NCBI RefSeq assembly: GCF_019443505.1
Contig: NZ_CP080377.1
Coordinates: 2,294,001 to 2,358,000 of the forward strand
Direction: 5' to 3'
DNA from: Janthinobacterium sp. PAMC25594
Lineage (GTDB): Bacteria; Pseudomonadota; Gammaproteobacteria; Burkholderiales; Burkholderiaceae_D
DNA length: 64,000 nucleotides
Shown here: piece by piece, positions 14,878 through 23,872 of the stretch
How positions within the stretch are numbered: the first letter of the stretch is position 1
Layout of the letters: each line of letters opens with the position of its first letter
Program-made: the position numbers and the translations under genes
Notes under the pieces: model-generated
The model's input: the letters and a program-made list of their open reading frames with translations, nothing else
What the model was told of the DNA's origin: nothing
The model's database searches: none

Positions 14878-17313
14878 TCAGCGCGAACGCCAGACGGCAC
14901 CAGCTTCGTTCGGCTGCGTCAGCCGCTCGATCACTTCGCGCGTCAAACTGGCCGAGCTGACTTGTCCGGCTTTTGCGCGGGCGGCGGTCAGCGAGCTGGA
15001 AAAGACCGTTTGCGGTTGCTCCAGGCTGGCGCGCAGGGCGGCCAGTTCGCGCTCTTGCTGCTGCGCGCGCGCCGTGTCCTGTTCCAGCAACTGCTGCCTG
15101 GCGACCGCCATCGCGCGCGTGGTCTCGGCAGCCTTGCGCTGCAGGGCTGCATGCGCCTGGGCGCTGGCCAGCAAGGCTTGCTGCGCAGCCAGCTTCTCGC
15201 TGGCCGCCTGCTGCGCGGCCCGCTCCAGCTGTTCGCGCTGGCGCATGGCGTCGAGCGCCTGCTGTTCCATCGCGGCGCGCGTTTCAGCGGCCGCTGTCGC
15301 CTGCTTTTCCGCTTCCAGGCGGCCGGCGATGGCTTGCGAGGCGCGCTCTTCGGCGCTGCTGGTCTGGCGTTGCTGCACCAGTTTTTGCGCGATCAAGGCC
15401 AGCGACTCGCGCTCGGCCGCGACGAAATCGCGCTCGGACGCCAGCAGCGCATCGGCGGCTTGCGCCTTGTCTTCTTCCACGCGGGCGCGCTCGCTATGCA
15501 CTTGTCCCAGTTCCACGGCCAGGCGCGCCTGCGCCTGCACCGCTTGCGCGGCAGCCGCTTTCTGCTCGCCTTCGACCAGCGCCTGGTCCATCAGGATGCG
15601 AATGGCATCGGCTTCCTTTTGCGTCGCTTCCCGCAAGGCCTGTTCGGCCGCGTGCTGGCCGCGCAGCAGTTCCGCTTGCGCGTCTTCGGCGGCGATGCGT
15701 TCCTGCGCCGCGTTGAACGCCAGCGCTTCCGCTTCCAGTTTCTCTTTCAAGGCGGCCAGGGCGCCTTGTTCGGCGGCCAGGCGCCCCTGCTCGGCTTGCA
15801 GCAGTTGCTCTGCCTGCCGGGCTTTTTCCTGCACCAGTTGCGACGCTTGCGCCTGCGCAGCCAGTGTCGCCTTGCCGGCATCGACCTCGGCCTGCTCGGC
15901 ATCATTCCGGCTGGCGGCCAGCTCCGCTGCCTGGCGCGCCAGTTCGGCGCGTTCGTGCGCCAGGCTGGCGGCGCGCTGCTGTTCTTCCAGTTCGCGCGCC
16001 GCTGCCACGGCGGCGGCCTGCTCGGCCGCTTCGCGCGCCCTGGTTTCTTCCAGCGCTGCCGTTTCCGCTTCCAGCTTGGCGTGGCCGGCGATTTCCGCAT
16101 CCTGTTCGGCCGCTACGCGGGCCAGCGCCACGGCGCGCAGCTGGCGGTCCACCTCGATGCGCGCCTCGGTGGCGGCCAGGATACGCACGTCAGCATCGCG
16201 GCGCGCCTGCGCGCTGGCCACGGCGACCATTTCCAGCCGCTCGCGGTGGATGGCCGCATCGCGCAATTCCTTTTCGGTCTGCAGGCGCAAACGCAGGGAC
16301 TGCGCCGCATGGCGTTCCGATTCCGCCTGCGCCAGGGCGATGGCTTCGCGTTCCTGCTCCAGGTGCGCCAGCGCGCGCGCTTCTTCCAGGGCGCGCACTT
16401 CGGCGGCGGCGCGGTTGAAAGCCGATTCCAGCGCGATCTGGTCGGCGCGCTCGCGCTGCACCGTCAAGTCCAGCGCTTCGCTTTCCGCTTCGGCCAGCAT
16501 CTGCGCCGTCTGGCGCGCACCGTGCGCATGGCGCTCGCGTTCACGCGCCAGCACGGCGACTCTGGCGTCGGCCGAGGCGATGCCCACCATTTCTTCCTTG
16601 GCCGCCTGCACGGCGGCGACGCGCTCGACGGCTTGCAGGCGCGCCTGCTCCGTCTGTACCTGCAATTCTTCGGCGGCGCGGGCGGCCTGCTCGGCCAGTT
16701 CCGACTGCACCGCCACTTGCTCGCAGGCGCGCAAGCGGTTTTCCTGTTCCGCGCGCGAACGCTGTTCGGCGGCCAGGCGGATGGCGTTGTCGGACTCCAC
16801 GCGCGCGCGCAATTCGGCCGTCTCCTGCTTGACCGCTTCCAGGCGGGCCACGCTGGCCTGCGCGGCGGCGCGCATGGTATCGAGACGTTCGCGGTTGGCG
16901 GCAATCGATTCTTCGGCTGCCTGCGCATTTTGCTGTGCGGCGGCGGCGGCGGCCGCGTCGATGGCGGCGCGGTCCTCGGCCAGCGAGCGCACGCGCGCCT
17001 CGGCCAGCGCGCGGCTCTCGGCGGCGCAGGTGGCTTTCGCCTCAGCTTCCACGCGGGCAATCGCCTCGTGGATGGCCTTCAATTCCATTTTCTGGCGTTC
17101 GGCGGTAGGCGCCTTGCTGTCGGTGTCAGTTGCCGGCTCGGCTTGCGGTTCGGCGTGCAATTCGGGCGTGATGGCGACGGCCGGTGCATCCGCCTTGCGC
17201 TCCAGGTCCTTGAAATCATGCAGCGAGACCATGCTGTCCTGGTCGAACTCGTCGTCGGCGCAATACGCGACGGTGAGGGAGGCGGCCTGGCGCGGATTTT
17301 GCTGTGCTTGCAT
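14878..17313 (-). CDS. Large Ala/Glu/Gln-rich coiled-coil protein, unknown function
   Basis: 811 residues. After an N-terminal segment of about 80 mostly polar residues (MVSLHDFKDLERKADAP, then a Pro/Ala/Glu stretch) almost the whole protein from about 75 to 770 is low-complexity heptad sequence rich in A, E, Q and R, with many AEQAARAAEE-type units. The C-terminal 40 residues are different (SLTREVIERLTQPNEAGAVW) and may be a docking tail. No signal peptide or membrane helix is seen, so it is probably a cytoplasmic filament or scaffold. The long alanine-rich frame leaves both other frames on the opposite strand open, but this frame has a sensible start and non-repetitive ends. Function is not recognised. 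Confidence 0.75.
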   Translation of the reverse strand: MQAQQNPRQAASLTVAYCADDEFDQDSMVSLHDFKDLERKADAPAVAITPELHAEPQAEPATDTDSKAPTAERQKMELKAIHEAIARVEAEAKATCAAESRALAEARVRSLAEDRAAIDAAAAAAAQQNAQAAEESIAANRERLDTMRAAAQASVARLEAVKQETAELRARVESDNAIRLAAEQRSRAEQENRLRACEQVAVQSELAEQAARAAEELQVQTEQARLQAVERVAAVQAAKEEMVGIASADARVAVLARERERHAHGARQTAQMLAEAESEALDLTVQRERADQIALESAFNRAAAEVRALEEARALAHLEQEREAIALAQAESERHAAQSLRLRLQTEKELRDAAIHRERLEMVAVASAQARRDADVRILAATEARIEVDRQLRAVALARVAAEQDAEIAGHAKLEAETAALEETRAREAAEQAAAVAAARELEEQQRAASLAHERAELARQAAELAASRNDAEQAEVDAGKATLAAQAQASQLVQEKARQAEQLLQAEQGRLAAEQGALAALKEKLEAEALAFNAAQERIAAEDAQAELLRGQHAAEQALREATQKEADAIRILMDQALVEGEQKAAAAQAVQAQARLAVELGQVHSERARVEEDKAQAADALLASERDFVAAERESLALIAQKLVQQRQTSSAEERASQAIAGRLEAEKQATAAAETRAAMEQQALDAMRQREQLERAAQQAASEKLAAQQALLASAQAHAALQRKAAETTRAMAVARQQLLEQDTARAQQQERELAALRASLEQPQTVFSSSLTAARAKAGQVSSASLTREVIERLTQPNEAGAVWRSR

Positions 17314-17397
17314 GATTTCTCGCTTATTCGGGTGAATTCTTTTGCTTATGGGAATTTATTAGCACCATTATCGAGTAAGCACCTGCAAATCAGCGCG

Positions 17398-17431
17398 GCA
17401 AGAAGAGGGGCGTTTACGGCCCTCTTCTTGC
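17398..17431 (-). terminator. 12-bp-stem hairpin after the srkA gene
   Basis: GCAAGAAGAGGG / CCCTCTTCTTGC with a 10-nt loop lies 8 bp downstream of the minus-strand kinase stop. The A/T-rich end of the stem partly replaces a T-tract. Confidence 0.55.
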
Positions 17432-17438
17432 GTTTAGT

Positions 17439-18461
17439 TCAAATAGGCCACAGGGGGGCTTCATCCATCAAGGCCACCTGCTCGCGCAACTCCAGGATAC
17501 GGTCCTGCCAATAGCGCTGCGTGTTAAACCACGGGAAGGCGACGGGGAAGGCGGGGTCGTCCCAGCGGCGCGCCAGCCAGGCCGAATAATGGATCAGGCG
17601 CAGGGTGCGCAGCGCTTCGACCAGGTACAACTGGCGCGGATCGAAATCGCAGAAATCCTCGTAGCCGGCCAGGATGTCGCTCATCTGGCGCACCTGGTCG
17701 CCGCGCTCGCCCGACAGCATCATCCACAGGTCCTGAATCGCCGGGCCCATGCGGCTGTCATCAAAATCGACGAAATGGGGGCCGGCGTCCGTCCACAGCA
17801 CGTTGCCGCCATGGCAGTCGCCATGCGTGCGCAGCACGGCCACGTCGCCCGCGCGGTCATAGCAGCGCTTGACGCCATCGAGCGCCTGCTGCGCCACGCT
17901 GGAATACGCGGCCAGCAGTTCGGGCGGCAGGAAATTGCCCTCCAACAAGAATTCGCGCGGCTCGACGCCAAACGTCTGGTGATCGAGCGCCGGCCGTTCC
18001 TGGTACGTGGACAGGGCGCCGACGGCGTGGATGCGGCCGATGAAGCGCCCTATCCATTCCAGGGTGGCCGGATCGTCCAGCTCGGGCGCGCGGCCGCCGT
18101 GGCGGGGGAAGACGGCAAAGCGGAAGCCCTGGTACTGGTGCAGGGTGCTGCCGTTGATTTCCAGCGCCGGCACCACCTGGATTTCGCGCTCGACCAGCTC
18201 GGACACGAACGCGTGCTCTTCCAGGATGGCCGCATCGCTCCAGCGCGCGGGGCGGTAAAATTTCGCCACCAGGGGCGCGCTGTCTTCGATGCCCACCTGG
18301 TAGACGCGGTTTTCATAGCTGTTCAGGGCCAGCAGGCGGCCATCGCCGCGCAAGCCCACGCTATCGAGGGCGTCGAGCACGCAATCGGGGCTCAGGGCGG
18401 AAAATGGATGGACGGGCCGGTCGTCCTCGTGCGGCTGGTTTTCATTGTGCATGAGCGACAT
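17439..18461 (-). CDS. srkA: SrkA/YihE-like stress response kinase
   Basis: 340-residue protein kinase-like phosphotransferase of the YihE (SrkA) family, which in enterobacteria opposes toxin- and stress-induced cell death downstream of Cpx. Visible motifs: ENRVYQVG (nucleotide strand), PLVAKFYRP with the ATP-binding Lys, the catalytic loop [13 protein letters not shown] (HGD..N) and the metal motif [19 protein letters not shown]. The start at 18461 (MSLMHNE) is chosen by family length; a second ATG at 18452 is equally possible because no clear ribosome binding site is present. It is divergent from the SEC-C gene, with 94 bp between. Confidence 0.9.
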   Translation of the reverse strand: MSLMHNENQPHEDDRPVHPFSALSPDCVLDALDSVGLRGDGRLLALNSYENRVYQVGIEDSAPLVAKFYRPARWSDAAILEEHAFVSELVEREIQVVPALEINGSTLHQYQGFRFAVFPRHGGRAPELDDPATLEWIGRFIGRIHAVGALSTYQERPALDHQTFGVEPREFLLEGNFLPPELLAAYSSVAQQALDGVKRCYDRAGDVAVLRTHGDCHGGNVLWTDAGPHFVDFDDSRMGPAIQDLWMMLSGERGDQVRQMSDILAGYEDFCDFDPRQLYLVEALRTLRLIHYSAWLARRWDDPAFPVAFPWFNTQRYWQDRILELREQVALMDEAPLWPI

Positions 18462-18555
18462 TGTAAGGCGCGCGCGCGCCGCCGGTGCAAACACTTCGGT
18501 GATGAAGCGCCGCAAGGCGTATACTGGCGCCTTACATTTCATCAAAGAGCAAGCC

Positions 18556-19254
18556 ATGTCACTCGAACAGCCATTATCAGAAAAAGAATTCGACGAATTA
18601 GACCAATTCCTGTTGTCGGAGCGCTGCTCCGAAGACGCGATGACCATGGATATGCTGCACGGCTATCTGACGGCCGTGGCCATCGGTCCGGAACCGATCA
18701 TGCCAGCCGAGTGGTTGCCGCGCGTGTGGGGCGAGGATGCCGAAGATGCACCGAAATTCAAGAACAGCAAGGAAGAAGAACGCATCGTCAACCTGATCAT
18801 GCGCTTCATGAACGAAGTGCTGGTGACGTTTGAAGTGGCGCCGAAGGAATTCGAAGCCCTGTTCGTCGAACACGACTACGAAGGCCAGACCCTGATCGAC
18901 GCCGAAGCCTGGTGCTGGGGTTTCTGGGACGGCATGGAACTGCGTCCTGGCTCGTGGAACGAAATCTGGGATTCCGAAGTGGCCGCGCTGATGCAGCCGA
19001 TCTACCTGCTGGGCGCCGACGAAATCAAGGAAGAAGAGTTGAAACTGGTGGAAGACCCGGTCAAGGCGCACAAGCTGGCGCAGGAACTGGAAGCGAACCT
19101 GCCGGCCATCCACCGTTTCTGGGTACCGCGCCGCAAGGCACCGGTGCAAACCATGAAGCGCGACGAGCCGAAAGTGGGCCGCAACGACGACTGCCCTTGC
19201 GGCAGCGGCAAGAAGTTCAAGAAATGCTGCGGCGCCGAGCCGGCAGCCGAGTAA
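18556..19254 (+). CDS. UPF0149 (YecA/YgfB-type) protein with C-terminal SEC-C zinc motif
   Basis: 232 residues. The N-terminal two thirds match UPF0149 proteins ([26 protein letters not shown], about 16-41, and [13 protein letters not shown] near 118). The last 25 residues are a SEC-C zinc finger, [20 protein letters not shown], the form found at the end of SecA. Zn binding by the CxC and CC cysteines is expected from the family. Biochemical role is unknown. The start at 18556 is the first ATG that gives the family N-terminus. A TATACT element at 18518 could be its -10. Confidence 0.88.
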   Translation: MSLEQPLSEKEFDELDQFLLSERCSEDAMTMDMLHGYLTAVAIGPEPIMPAEWLPRVWGEDAEDAPKFKNSKEEERIVNLIMRFMNEVLVTFEVAPKEFEALFVEHDYEGQTLIDAEAWCWGFWDGMELRPGSWNEIWDSEVAALMQPIYLLGADEIKEEELKLVEDPVKAHKLAQELEANLPAIHRFWVPRRKAPVQTMKRDEPKVGRNDDCPCGSGKKFKKCCGAEPAAE

Positions 19255-19350
19255 TACCTTCGCGTTACCCTGCGCCGGGCACTGTCCCGGCGCATTTCTC
19301 TCCCTCGCAGCCCTCCCCATTCGCTCGCCGCCACTGTTGTTGCCACGCGA

Positions 19351-19379
19351 TTGCGCCAGCCTTTTCACTTGTCTATAAT
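19351..19379 (+). promoter_or_regulatory. Sigma70-type promoter
   Basis: TTGCGC (19351-19356), 17-bp spacer, TATAAT (19374-19379), 131 bp before the zinc-ribbon protein gene. The rest of 19255-19510 shows no gene. Confidence 0.5.
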
Positions 19380-19510
19380 CAAGAATAATTCGTGCCGCCA
19401 TTTGTGCTGCAGGACAACGCATGCCAGCCCGTTCCATGCCCTGGCCTGTCCTCTTCACGTCATGAAAATTCCAGCCTGTCTTGCTATTACTACGGGGGAC
19501 TCAGTAGAAA

Positions 19511-20098
19511 ATGAGTACTACAAAGCGGATAGAAAACAAGTGCATGGATTGCGAATATACGTGGTTCCCAAGAGGGAAAGACCGATCAATAAAGTGTCCC
19601 AACTGCGGGAACCGCAATATTGGCTTCTCAAGTATAGGCCGCTCCGGCATGGGCTACTCCATGCGCAGGCTCCTCTCCAGGAGCCTGATGATGCTCGGTG
19701 TTGTTATCATCGGTTTTGTAGCGTTCGGCCCACGAACGGATACGGAAGCCCCCTCGGCAAAGAGCCTGGTTACAGAGACAGAGCCTGCCGCAAGCTTCAC
19801 GCAGATACCACCCCCGTCCGCCGCTCCGCGTTTAAAGAATGTCATCGTGACGAACGAAGAAATAGCGCCACCACAAGCAATCCCGGCTCAAGCACTTTCC
19901 ATGGCAGAAAATGAACGCGTTGTCACCGAGGATGAGCTTAAGCTATCCAAAAAATTATTAGCCGAAAGTTTGCTGGCATTGCAGACTTGTGAAGACAGTA
20001 CCGATGAGGCGAGCAAAAGCCGCTGCATCGCCCTGCAATGCACCAAGGCGGAGCTGGCACCGACCCCGGCATGCATGGATAGGCAGGCAAAAGACTAA
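19511..20098 (+). CDS. Zinc-ribbon single-pass membrane protein, unknown
   Basis: 195 residues. The N-terminus holds two CxxC pairs (KCMDCEYTWF at 10-19 and IKCPNCGNRNIG near 27-38), a typical zinc ribbon on the cytoplasmic side. A transmembrane helix follows at about 58-73 (SLMMLGVVIIGFVAFG), then a Pro/Ala-rich linker and a C-terminal region with four more cysteines (LQTCEDSTDE, SRCIALQCTKAELAPTPACMD) that could form disulfides. Codon use is visibly more AT-rich than in neighbours, suggesting transfer. No characterised family is recognised. It begins with ATG after a run of the sequence GGGGGACTCAGTAG that may supply the ribosome binding site. Confidence 0.7.
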   Translation: MSTTKRIENKCMDCEYTWFPRGKDRSIKCPNCGNRNIGFSSIGRSGMGYSMRRLLSRSLMMLGVVIIGFVAFGPRTDTEAPSAKSLVTETEPAASFTQIPPPSAAPRLKNVIVTNEEIAPPQAIPAQALSMAENERVVTEDELKLSKKLLAESLLALQTCEDSTDEASKSRCIALQCTKAELAPTPACMDRQAKD

Positions 20099-20422
20099 TT
20101 CCCCTGACGTCCGTCCGGCCTCAAGATCGGCATTGCCACTGCAGGAAGCGCGCCGGCCATCAGCCGCACCCTTGTGAAGCAGGCGCACGCCGTCTTCACC
20201 TCCGGGCGCTGAGCCGACCCGCAGCCACCTGGAACACACCTTCAGCCTGTGCGCCAGCGAGGTGTTTTTCGGCGCCTACGGCGGCAAGCTGCGCGACTTG
20301 CGGGCCAGCCACGCGGCGAGCACGCTGCGGCTCATCGTGCGTATGCTGCAGGCTGAGGCCAGTGCCTGCACTCACGCTCCCCATCTTTTTCAGCGCGATG
20401 CGGCGCGCCACGCTGGCGGCGA
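20099..20422. other. Gene-free stretch, possible gene relics
   Basis: 324 bp with no intact gene. The plus strand has short stretches that read as protein-like (TAGSAPAISRTLVKQ around 20130-20180, and EVFFGAYGGKLRDLRASH around 20255-20310) but they lie in different frames with stops between. They could be decayed coding sequence. No promoter or terminator with good match is seen. Confidence 0.35.
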
Positions 20423-21517
20423 TCATGCGGCGCATAGTTCGCCCTCTTGCGCCACTCTGTCGACGATATGGCGCCATTCGCACAGCTCATGCACGCCCGG
20501 CTTGCGTTCGCCGAAGAACATGACGATGGTGTCGCCCTTCGCGTCGAACAGTTCCACGGACGTCACCAGGCCGTCGACGGTCGGCTTTTTCACCACCCAG
20601 GCGCTGGCGATATGGTCTTCGCGCAAATGCAGGTTGAAGCGCGCATCGAGGACATTGATCCACGGCCCCATCACGGCGATCTTGTGCACGGGGCCCGAAT
20701 GGATCTGGATCATGCCGGCATTGCCGACGAAGGCCATGATGGACACCTTTTCGAGGGCGGCATCGTTGAGCAGATCGAGCACGCAGGATTTGTCGATCTG
20801 CTGCACGAAGCGCGGCTCGGCCAGGCGCAGGCCCTGCAGGCGCGAGACCGCATATTTTTTCAGCACGGTGAAAAACTCATGCGTGTCGCGCAAGTCGGCC
20901 CAGGCGGCGCGAAAGCCGGCCACGTCGATCTGCGCGTCGGGCAGTTCCGCTGGCGGGGCCACCGGCGCCGTCACGGCGATGCCGGCCGCCTGGTCCGCGT
21001 CGGCAAAATGCGCCACCAGCGCGTCGTAGGCGGCCAGGTCGCTTTGCGGCTTGAGGAAAATCTTGTGCACGGCATGACCGGCCGCATCAAAGAATTGCAG
21101 GCTGCGCTGCACTTCCTTCTCACCCATCTCCCGAACGGCAAAGCCATGCGCAAAGTGGCGATAAAACACGCGCAAGTCGATGTCGCCACCGAGCACCAGG
21201 CCCACATGGTTGTTGTGACTGGCCTTGCGATAGACGCCCGTCTTTTCATGCACGCACGAGGCGTTGCGCGTCAGCGCCATGACTTCGCCCAGCGGCTCCA
21301 GCGCCTGGACGATGGCGGGCCAGTCGGCCTGCAGGCGCTCGGCGCCCAGCAAGGCGCCATCGGCCAGCGACAGGCCCGCATGCGCGGCGATCAGCTCGCC
21401 TTCGGCTATGCCCAGTTCCTCGGCGATGTCGCGGTGGCGGGCCTTCTTTTCGCGGCGCAGGCGGGCAAATTCACTGGCGACCAGCTCGGTATTGCAAATG
21501 GGGAACGTGCTCGACAC
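20423..21517 (-). CDS. hmuS: Hemin-degrading / heme-trafficking protein HmuS (ChuS/PhuS family)
   Basis: Cytoplasmic heme utilisation protein, 364 residues, with the duplicated ChuS/HmuS fold. First repeat: ALTRNASCVHEKTGVY and HVGLVLGGDIDLRVFYRHF; second repeat: GNAGMIQIHSGPVHKIAVMGPWINVLD and HLREDHIASAWVVKKPT. The start is taken as GTG at 21517 because AAAGGAG lies 6 bp upstream; the ATG eight codons further upstream would place the ribosome binding site inside the gene. A Fur-box match lies about 70 bp upstream, so iron repression is expected. The usual partners hmuTUV and the heme receptor are not in the window, so this is a stand-alone copy here. Confidence 0.9.
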   Translation of the reverse strand: MSSTFPICNTELVASEFARLRREKKARHRDIAEELGIAEGELIAAHAGLSLADGALLGAERLQADWPAIVQALEPLGEVMALTRNASCVHEKTGVYRKASHNNHVGLVLGGDIDLRVFYRHFAHGFAVREMGEKEVQRSLQFFDAAGHAVHKIFLKPQSDLAAYDALVAHFADADQAAGIAVTAPVAPPAELPDAQIDVAGFRAAWADLRDTHEFFTVLKKYAVSRLQGLRLAEPRFVQQIDKSCVLDLLNDAALEKVSIMAFVGNAGMIQIHSGPVHKIAVMGPWINVLDARFNLHLREDHIASAWVVKKPTVDGLVTSVELFDAKGDTIVMFFGERKPGVHELCEWRHIVDRVAQEGELCAA

Positions 21518-21585
21518 GGTGTCTCCTTTCAAGGCGAACACTGGCTGGCATGGGCTGGCTGGTGGTGGGGAAATTGACGTTAATT

Positions 21586-21604
21586 ATAAATGAGAATCAT
21601 TCGC
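21586..21604 (-). promoter_or_regulatory. Fur box upstream of hmuS
   Basis: ATAAATGAGAATCATTCGC matches the 19-bp Fur consensus GATAATGATAATCATTATC in 13 positions, including the whole AATCATT half. It sits in the only intergenic space before hmuS. Confidence 0.7.
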
Positions 21605-21710
21605 AATCAAGTCTTATTTGTGCGCGCATAAAAAAAGCGCCGCGACAGGAAACCCGTCGCGGCGCCAAAGGAGACCGATCGATACAGCCGATCAGTTCAG
21701 GAAAACAGGA

Positions 21711-22610
21711 TCAGGCGCTGGCCTGCACGGCCGGCATGGCCGCCGCCTTGGGCGACGGACGCTGCGCCAGCAAGACCACGGCGGCCAGCACCATGGCGCC
21801 GCCCAGCAATTGCGTGCCGCTCACGGTTTCTTTCAGCATGGTCACGCCGAACGCCATCGTGATGACAGGTTCAAACGTGGAAATGATGGATGCCTTGGCC
21901 GCGCCGATCTGCGCCACGCCGGCAAAGAAGGCGGCAATCGCGATCGCCGTCGAGAACAGGGCGATGGCGCTGACGGCCAGCCAGCCCGTCGCCGTGCCCG
22001 GCAAAGCCACGCCTTGCCACAGGGCAATCGCAGTATTCGACAGGCCAGCCGTGCCCAGGATCACCACGCAGGCGGCCAATGGGTGAATATTCTCGCGGCT
22101 TTTCGACAGGCTGTTGCCAAACAGGATGTACACGGCGTACACGCCGGCCGCCATCAGCGCCAGCGCGATGCCGATGGGCTGGCCCTGCAGCTTGCCGCCC
22201 AGGGTGATGGCCATGCCGGCGATCGCCAGCGCCATCAGCACCAGCATGCGGCGGTCCAGCTTTTCCCAGCCCAGCGCCAGCGCGAGGATGGTGACCAGCA
22301 CGGGATACACATACAGCAGCATGCCGCACAGGCCGCTGCTGGCATACATGAGGGCATTGAAATAGCCTTGCGACTGGGCCGTGTACATCAGGCCCATCAG
22401 CATGTAGCCGGCCAGCAGGCGGCCGCGCGGCAAGCGCCAGCCACCGAGCCACACGAGCGGCAGCAACAGCATGGCGGCGATGACGAAACGCAAGGCCAGC
22501 ATGGTCGACGGGTTGACCCCGGACGCATAGGCCGCCTTGGCAAACACGGCGGAACTGCCGAAACCAGCAGCCGACAGCAACACCAGCGCAACGGCGCGGC
22601 GATCAGACAT
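21711..22610 (-). CDS. DMT superfamily (EamA) transporter
   Basis: 299-residue inner-membrane exporter with ten predicted helices in two EamA repeats (about 10-135 and 150-285). Typical landmarks are SAAGFGSSAVFAKAAYASG in helix 1 and the repeat-end FEPVITMAFGVTMLKE near 255. The start at 22610 (MSDRR) has an AGAGG ribosome binding site; the longer frame begins inside the dispersed repeat and is rejected. Substrate is unknown, amino acids or metabolites being usual for the family. It is divergent from a LysR gene, which is the obvious candidate regulator. Confidence 0.9.
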   Translation of the reverse strand: MSDRRAVALVLLSAAGFGSSAVFAKAAYASGVNPSTMLALRFVIAAMLLLPLVWLGGWRLPRGRLLAGYMLMGLMYTAQSQGYFNALMYASSGLCGMLLYVYPVLVTILALALGWEKLDRRMLVLMALAIAGMAITLGGKLQGQPIGIALALMAAGVYAVYILFGNSLSKSRENIHPLAACVVILGTAGLSNTAIALWQGVALPGTATGWLAVSAIALFSTAIAIAAFFAGVAQIGAAKASIISTFEPVITMAFGVTMLKETVSGTQLLGGAMVLAAVVLLAQRPSPKAAAMPAVQASA

Positions 22611-22628
22611 GACTAAACCTCTTTGAGT

Positions 22629-22746
22629 ACGCCAGGGCAAACCTGCTGCGCGTCGCGCTTTGCGGCCGGCGATGCTCACCGTACTGAAGTACGGTTGCGC
22701 TTCTCAGCCACAAATCACTGCCGCTCGCGACGGTTTTCCCAGGCGT
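22629..22746 (-). repeat. Dispersed structured repeat, copy C
   Basis: 118 bp, same family as 5237-5356 and in the orientation of 5960-6084. Outer arms ACGCCAGGGCAAACC (22629-22643) and the reverse complement ending at 22746. Apical hairpin ACCGTAC-TGAA-GTACGGT (22678-22695), with both sides changed relative to copy A. It lies in the 5' leader region between the DMT gene and the LysR gene. Confidence 0.8.
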
Positions 22747-22870
22747 TGTAAATATTAATGCCAAGCAAGGCTGGAAGGTGATGCGTACGTGAAATGCATG
22801 CGTGAATCCTATTGCGGGTCACTTCACGCGATGACGGCATCATATTCGCTTGCGCAAAATGGAACAAACC

Positions 22871-22898
22871 AATATTCTTCACGGATAGGCCGAATATT
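22871..22898. promoter_or_regulatory. Inverted repeat, possible LysR operator
   Basis: AATATTC-N14-GAATATT, 30 bp before the LysR ATG. It contains T-N11-A spacings as LysR-type sites do. It is the only clear dyad in the intergenic region outside the dispersed repeat. Confidence 0.4.
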
Positions 22899-22927
22899 AC
22901 TGAGGCTCAATTCCCTTGAAGAGTGCC

Positions 22928-23872
22928 ATGTCCCGTCCCTTGCCCCCGCTCGCCGCCCTGCACGCCTTCGAGGCGGCCGCCCGCCATGAAGGCTTCCAGC
23001 GCGCGGGCGAAGAATTGCACGTCTCGGCCGGCGCCATCGGCCACCATGTGAAACAGCTGGAAGCATGGCTGGGCGTGGTGCTGTTCCAGCGCATGCCGCG
23101 CGGCGTGGTGCTCACCAGCGCCGGCCAGCGCTATGCGGCCTCGCTGGGGCCGATACTCAACCAGCTGGCCGACGTCTCCGAGCAGGCGCGGCGCCAGGGC
23201 GATGACAAGGTGGTGACGGTGACGGCCACCAGCTCGCTCGTCTCGCGCTGGCTGATGCCGCGCCTGGGCCGGCTGCGCGACCGCTACCCGCAGATCGAAC
23301 TGCGCGTGCTGGCGTTGATGCACCCGGTCGACCTGGCGCGCGACGGCGTGGACGTGGCCATCCGCCTGGGACCGGGCCGCTATCCGGGCCTGAAAGTGGA
23401 TTTATTAATGGAAGAATGGTTTTCCGCCGTCTGCAGTCCCGGCTTTCGCGCCAACGCGGCCAGCCTGCGCCAGCCCGCCGACCTGCTGCGCTATCCGCTG
23501 CTGCACGACGAGCCGGAAGTGCACCTGCCCGGCGAAATCGACTGGACGCGCTGGCTGCACAGCTGCGGCGTGCATTACAGCGGCAATAGCGGCAACAGCG
23601 GCGCGCGCTTTTCGCACACGTATTTATGCCTGGACGCGGCCGCCAGCGGCCAGGGCGTGGCCATTGCGGCCAGCCCCCTGATCGGCGACGATTTAAGATC
23701 GGGCCGCCTGGTGCGCGTGTTCGAACACGCGGTGCGCGGCCCCCACTGCTATTACCTGCTGCGCTCGCCCCAGGCGGAAACCCGGCCCCTCGTGCATGCA
23801 TTCTGCGAATGGCTGATCGCCGAGGCGCGCGCCGACCAGGAAACCGTCTGGCCCACCGTGGAGAACGCATGA
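22928..23872 (+). CDS. LysR family transcriptional regulator (GcvA-like)
   Basis: 314 residues. The N-terminal winged helix-turn-helix is PPLAALHAFEAAARHEGFQRAGEELHVSAGAI in two parts (about 5-36), of the GcvA subgroup. The effector domain follows from about 92 (VVTVTATSSLVSRWLMPRL). The ATG at 22928 is chosen; an in-frame TTG at 22916 would add four residues. It is divergent from the DMT exporter and overlaps the next gene by ATGA. It may control either neighbour; the ligand is not known. Confidence 0.9.
   Translation: MSRPLPPLAALHAFEAAARHEGFQRAGEELHVSAGAIGHHVKQLEAWLGVVLFQRMPRGVVLTSAGQRYAASLGPILNQLADVSEQARRQGDDKVVTVTATSSLVSRWLMPRLGRLRDRYPQIELRVLALMHPVDLARDGVDVAIRLGPGRYPGLKVDLLMEEWFSAVCSPGFRANAASLRQPADLLRYPLLHDEPEVHLPGEIDWTRWLHSCGVHYSGNSGNSGARFSHTYLCLDAAASGQGVAIAASPLIGDDLRSGRLVRVFEHAVRGPHCYYLLRSPQAETRPLVHAFCEWLIAEARADQETVWPTVENA

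Noticed and set aside
14962..17514. 850- and 753-residue plus-strand open frames over the coiled-coil gene
   Set aside because: GC-rich alanine codons keep opposite frames open. These readings are Cys/Arg/Ser- or Phe/Leu/Gly-rich without any structure, and run past the ends of the gene.
20130..20310. Siroheme synthase-like or transporter-like fragment
   Set aside because: The resemblance of TAGSAPAISRTL to dehydrogenase motifs is too short, and frames are broken. Only a vague relic is reported.
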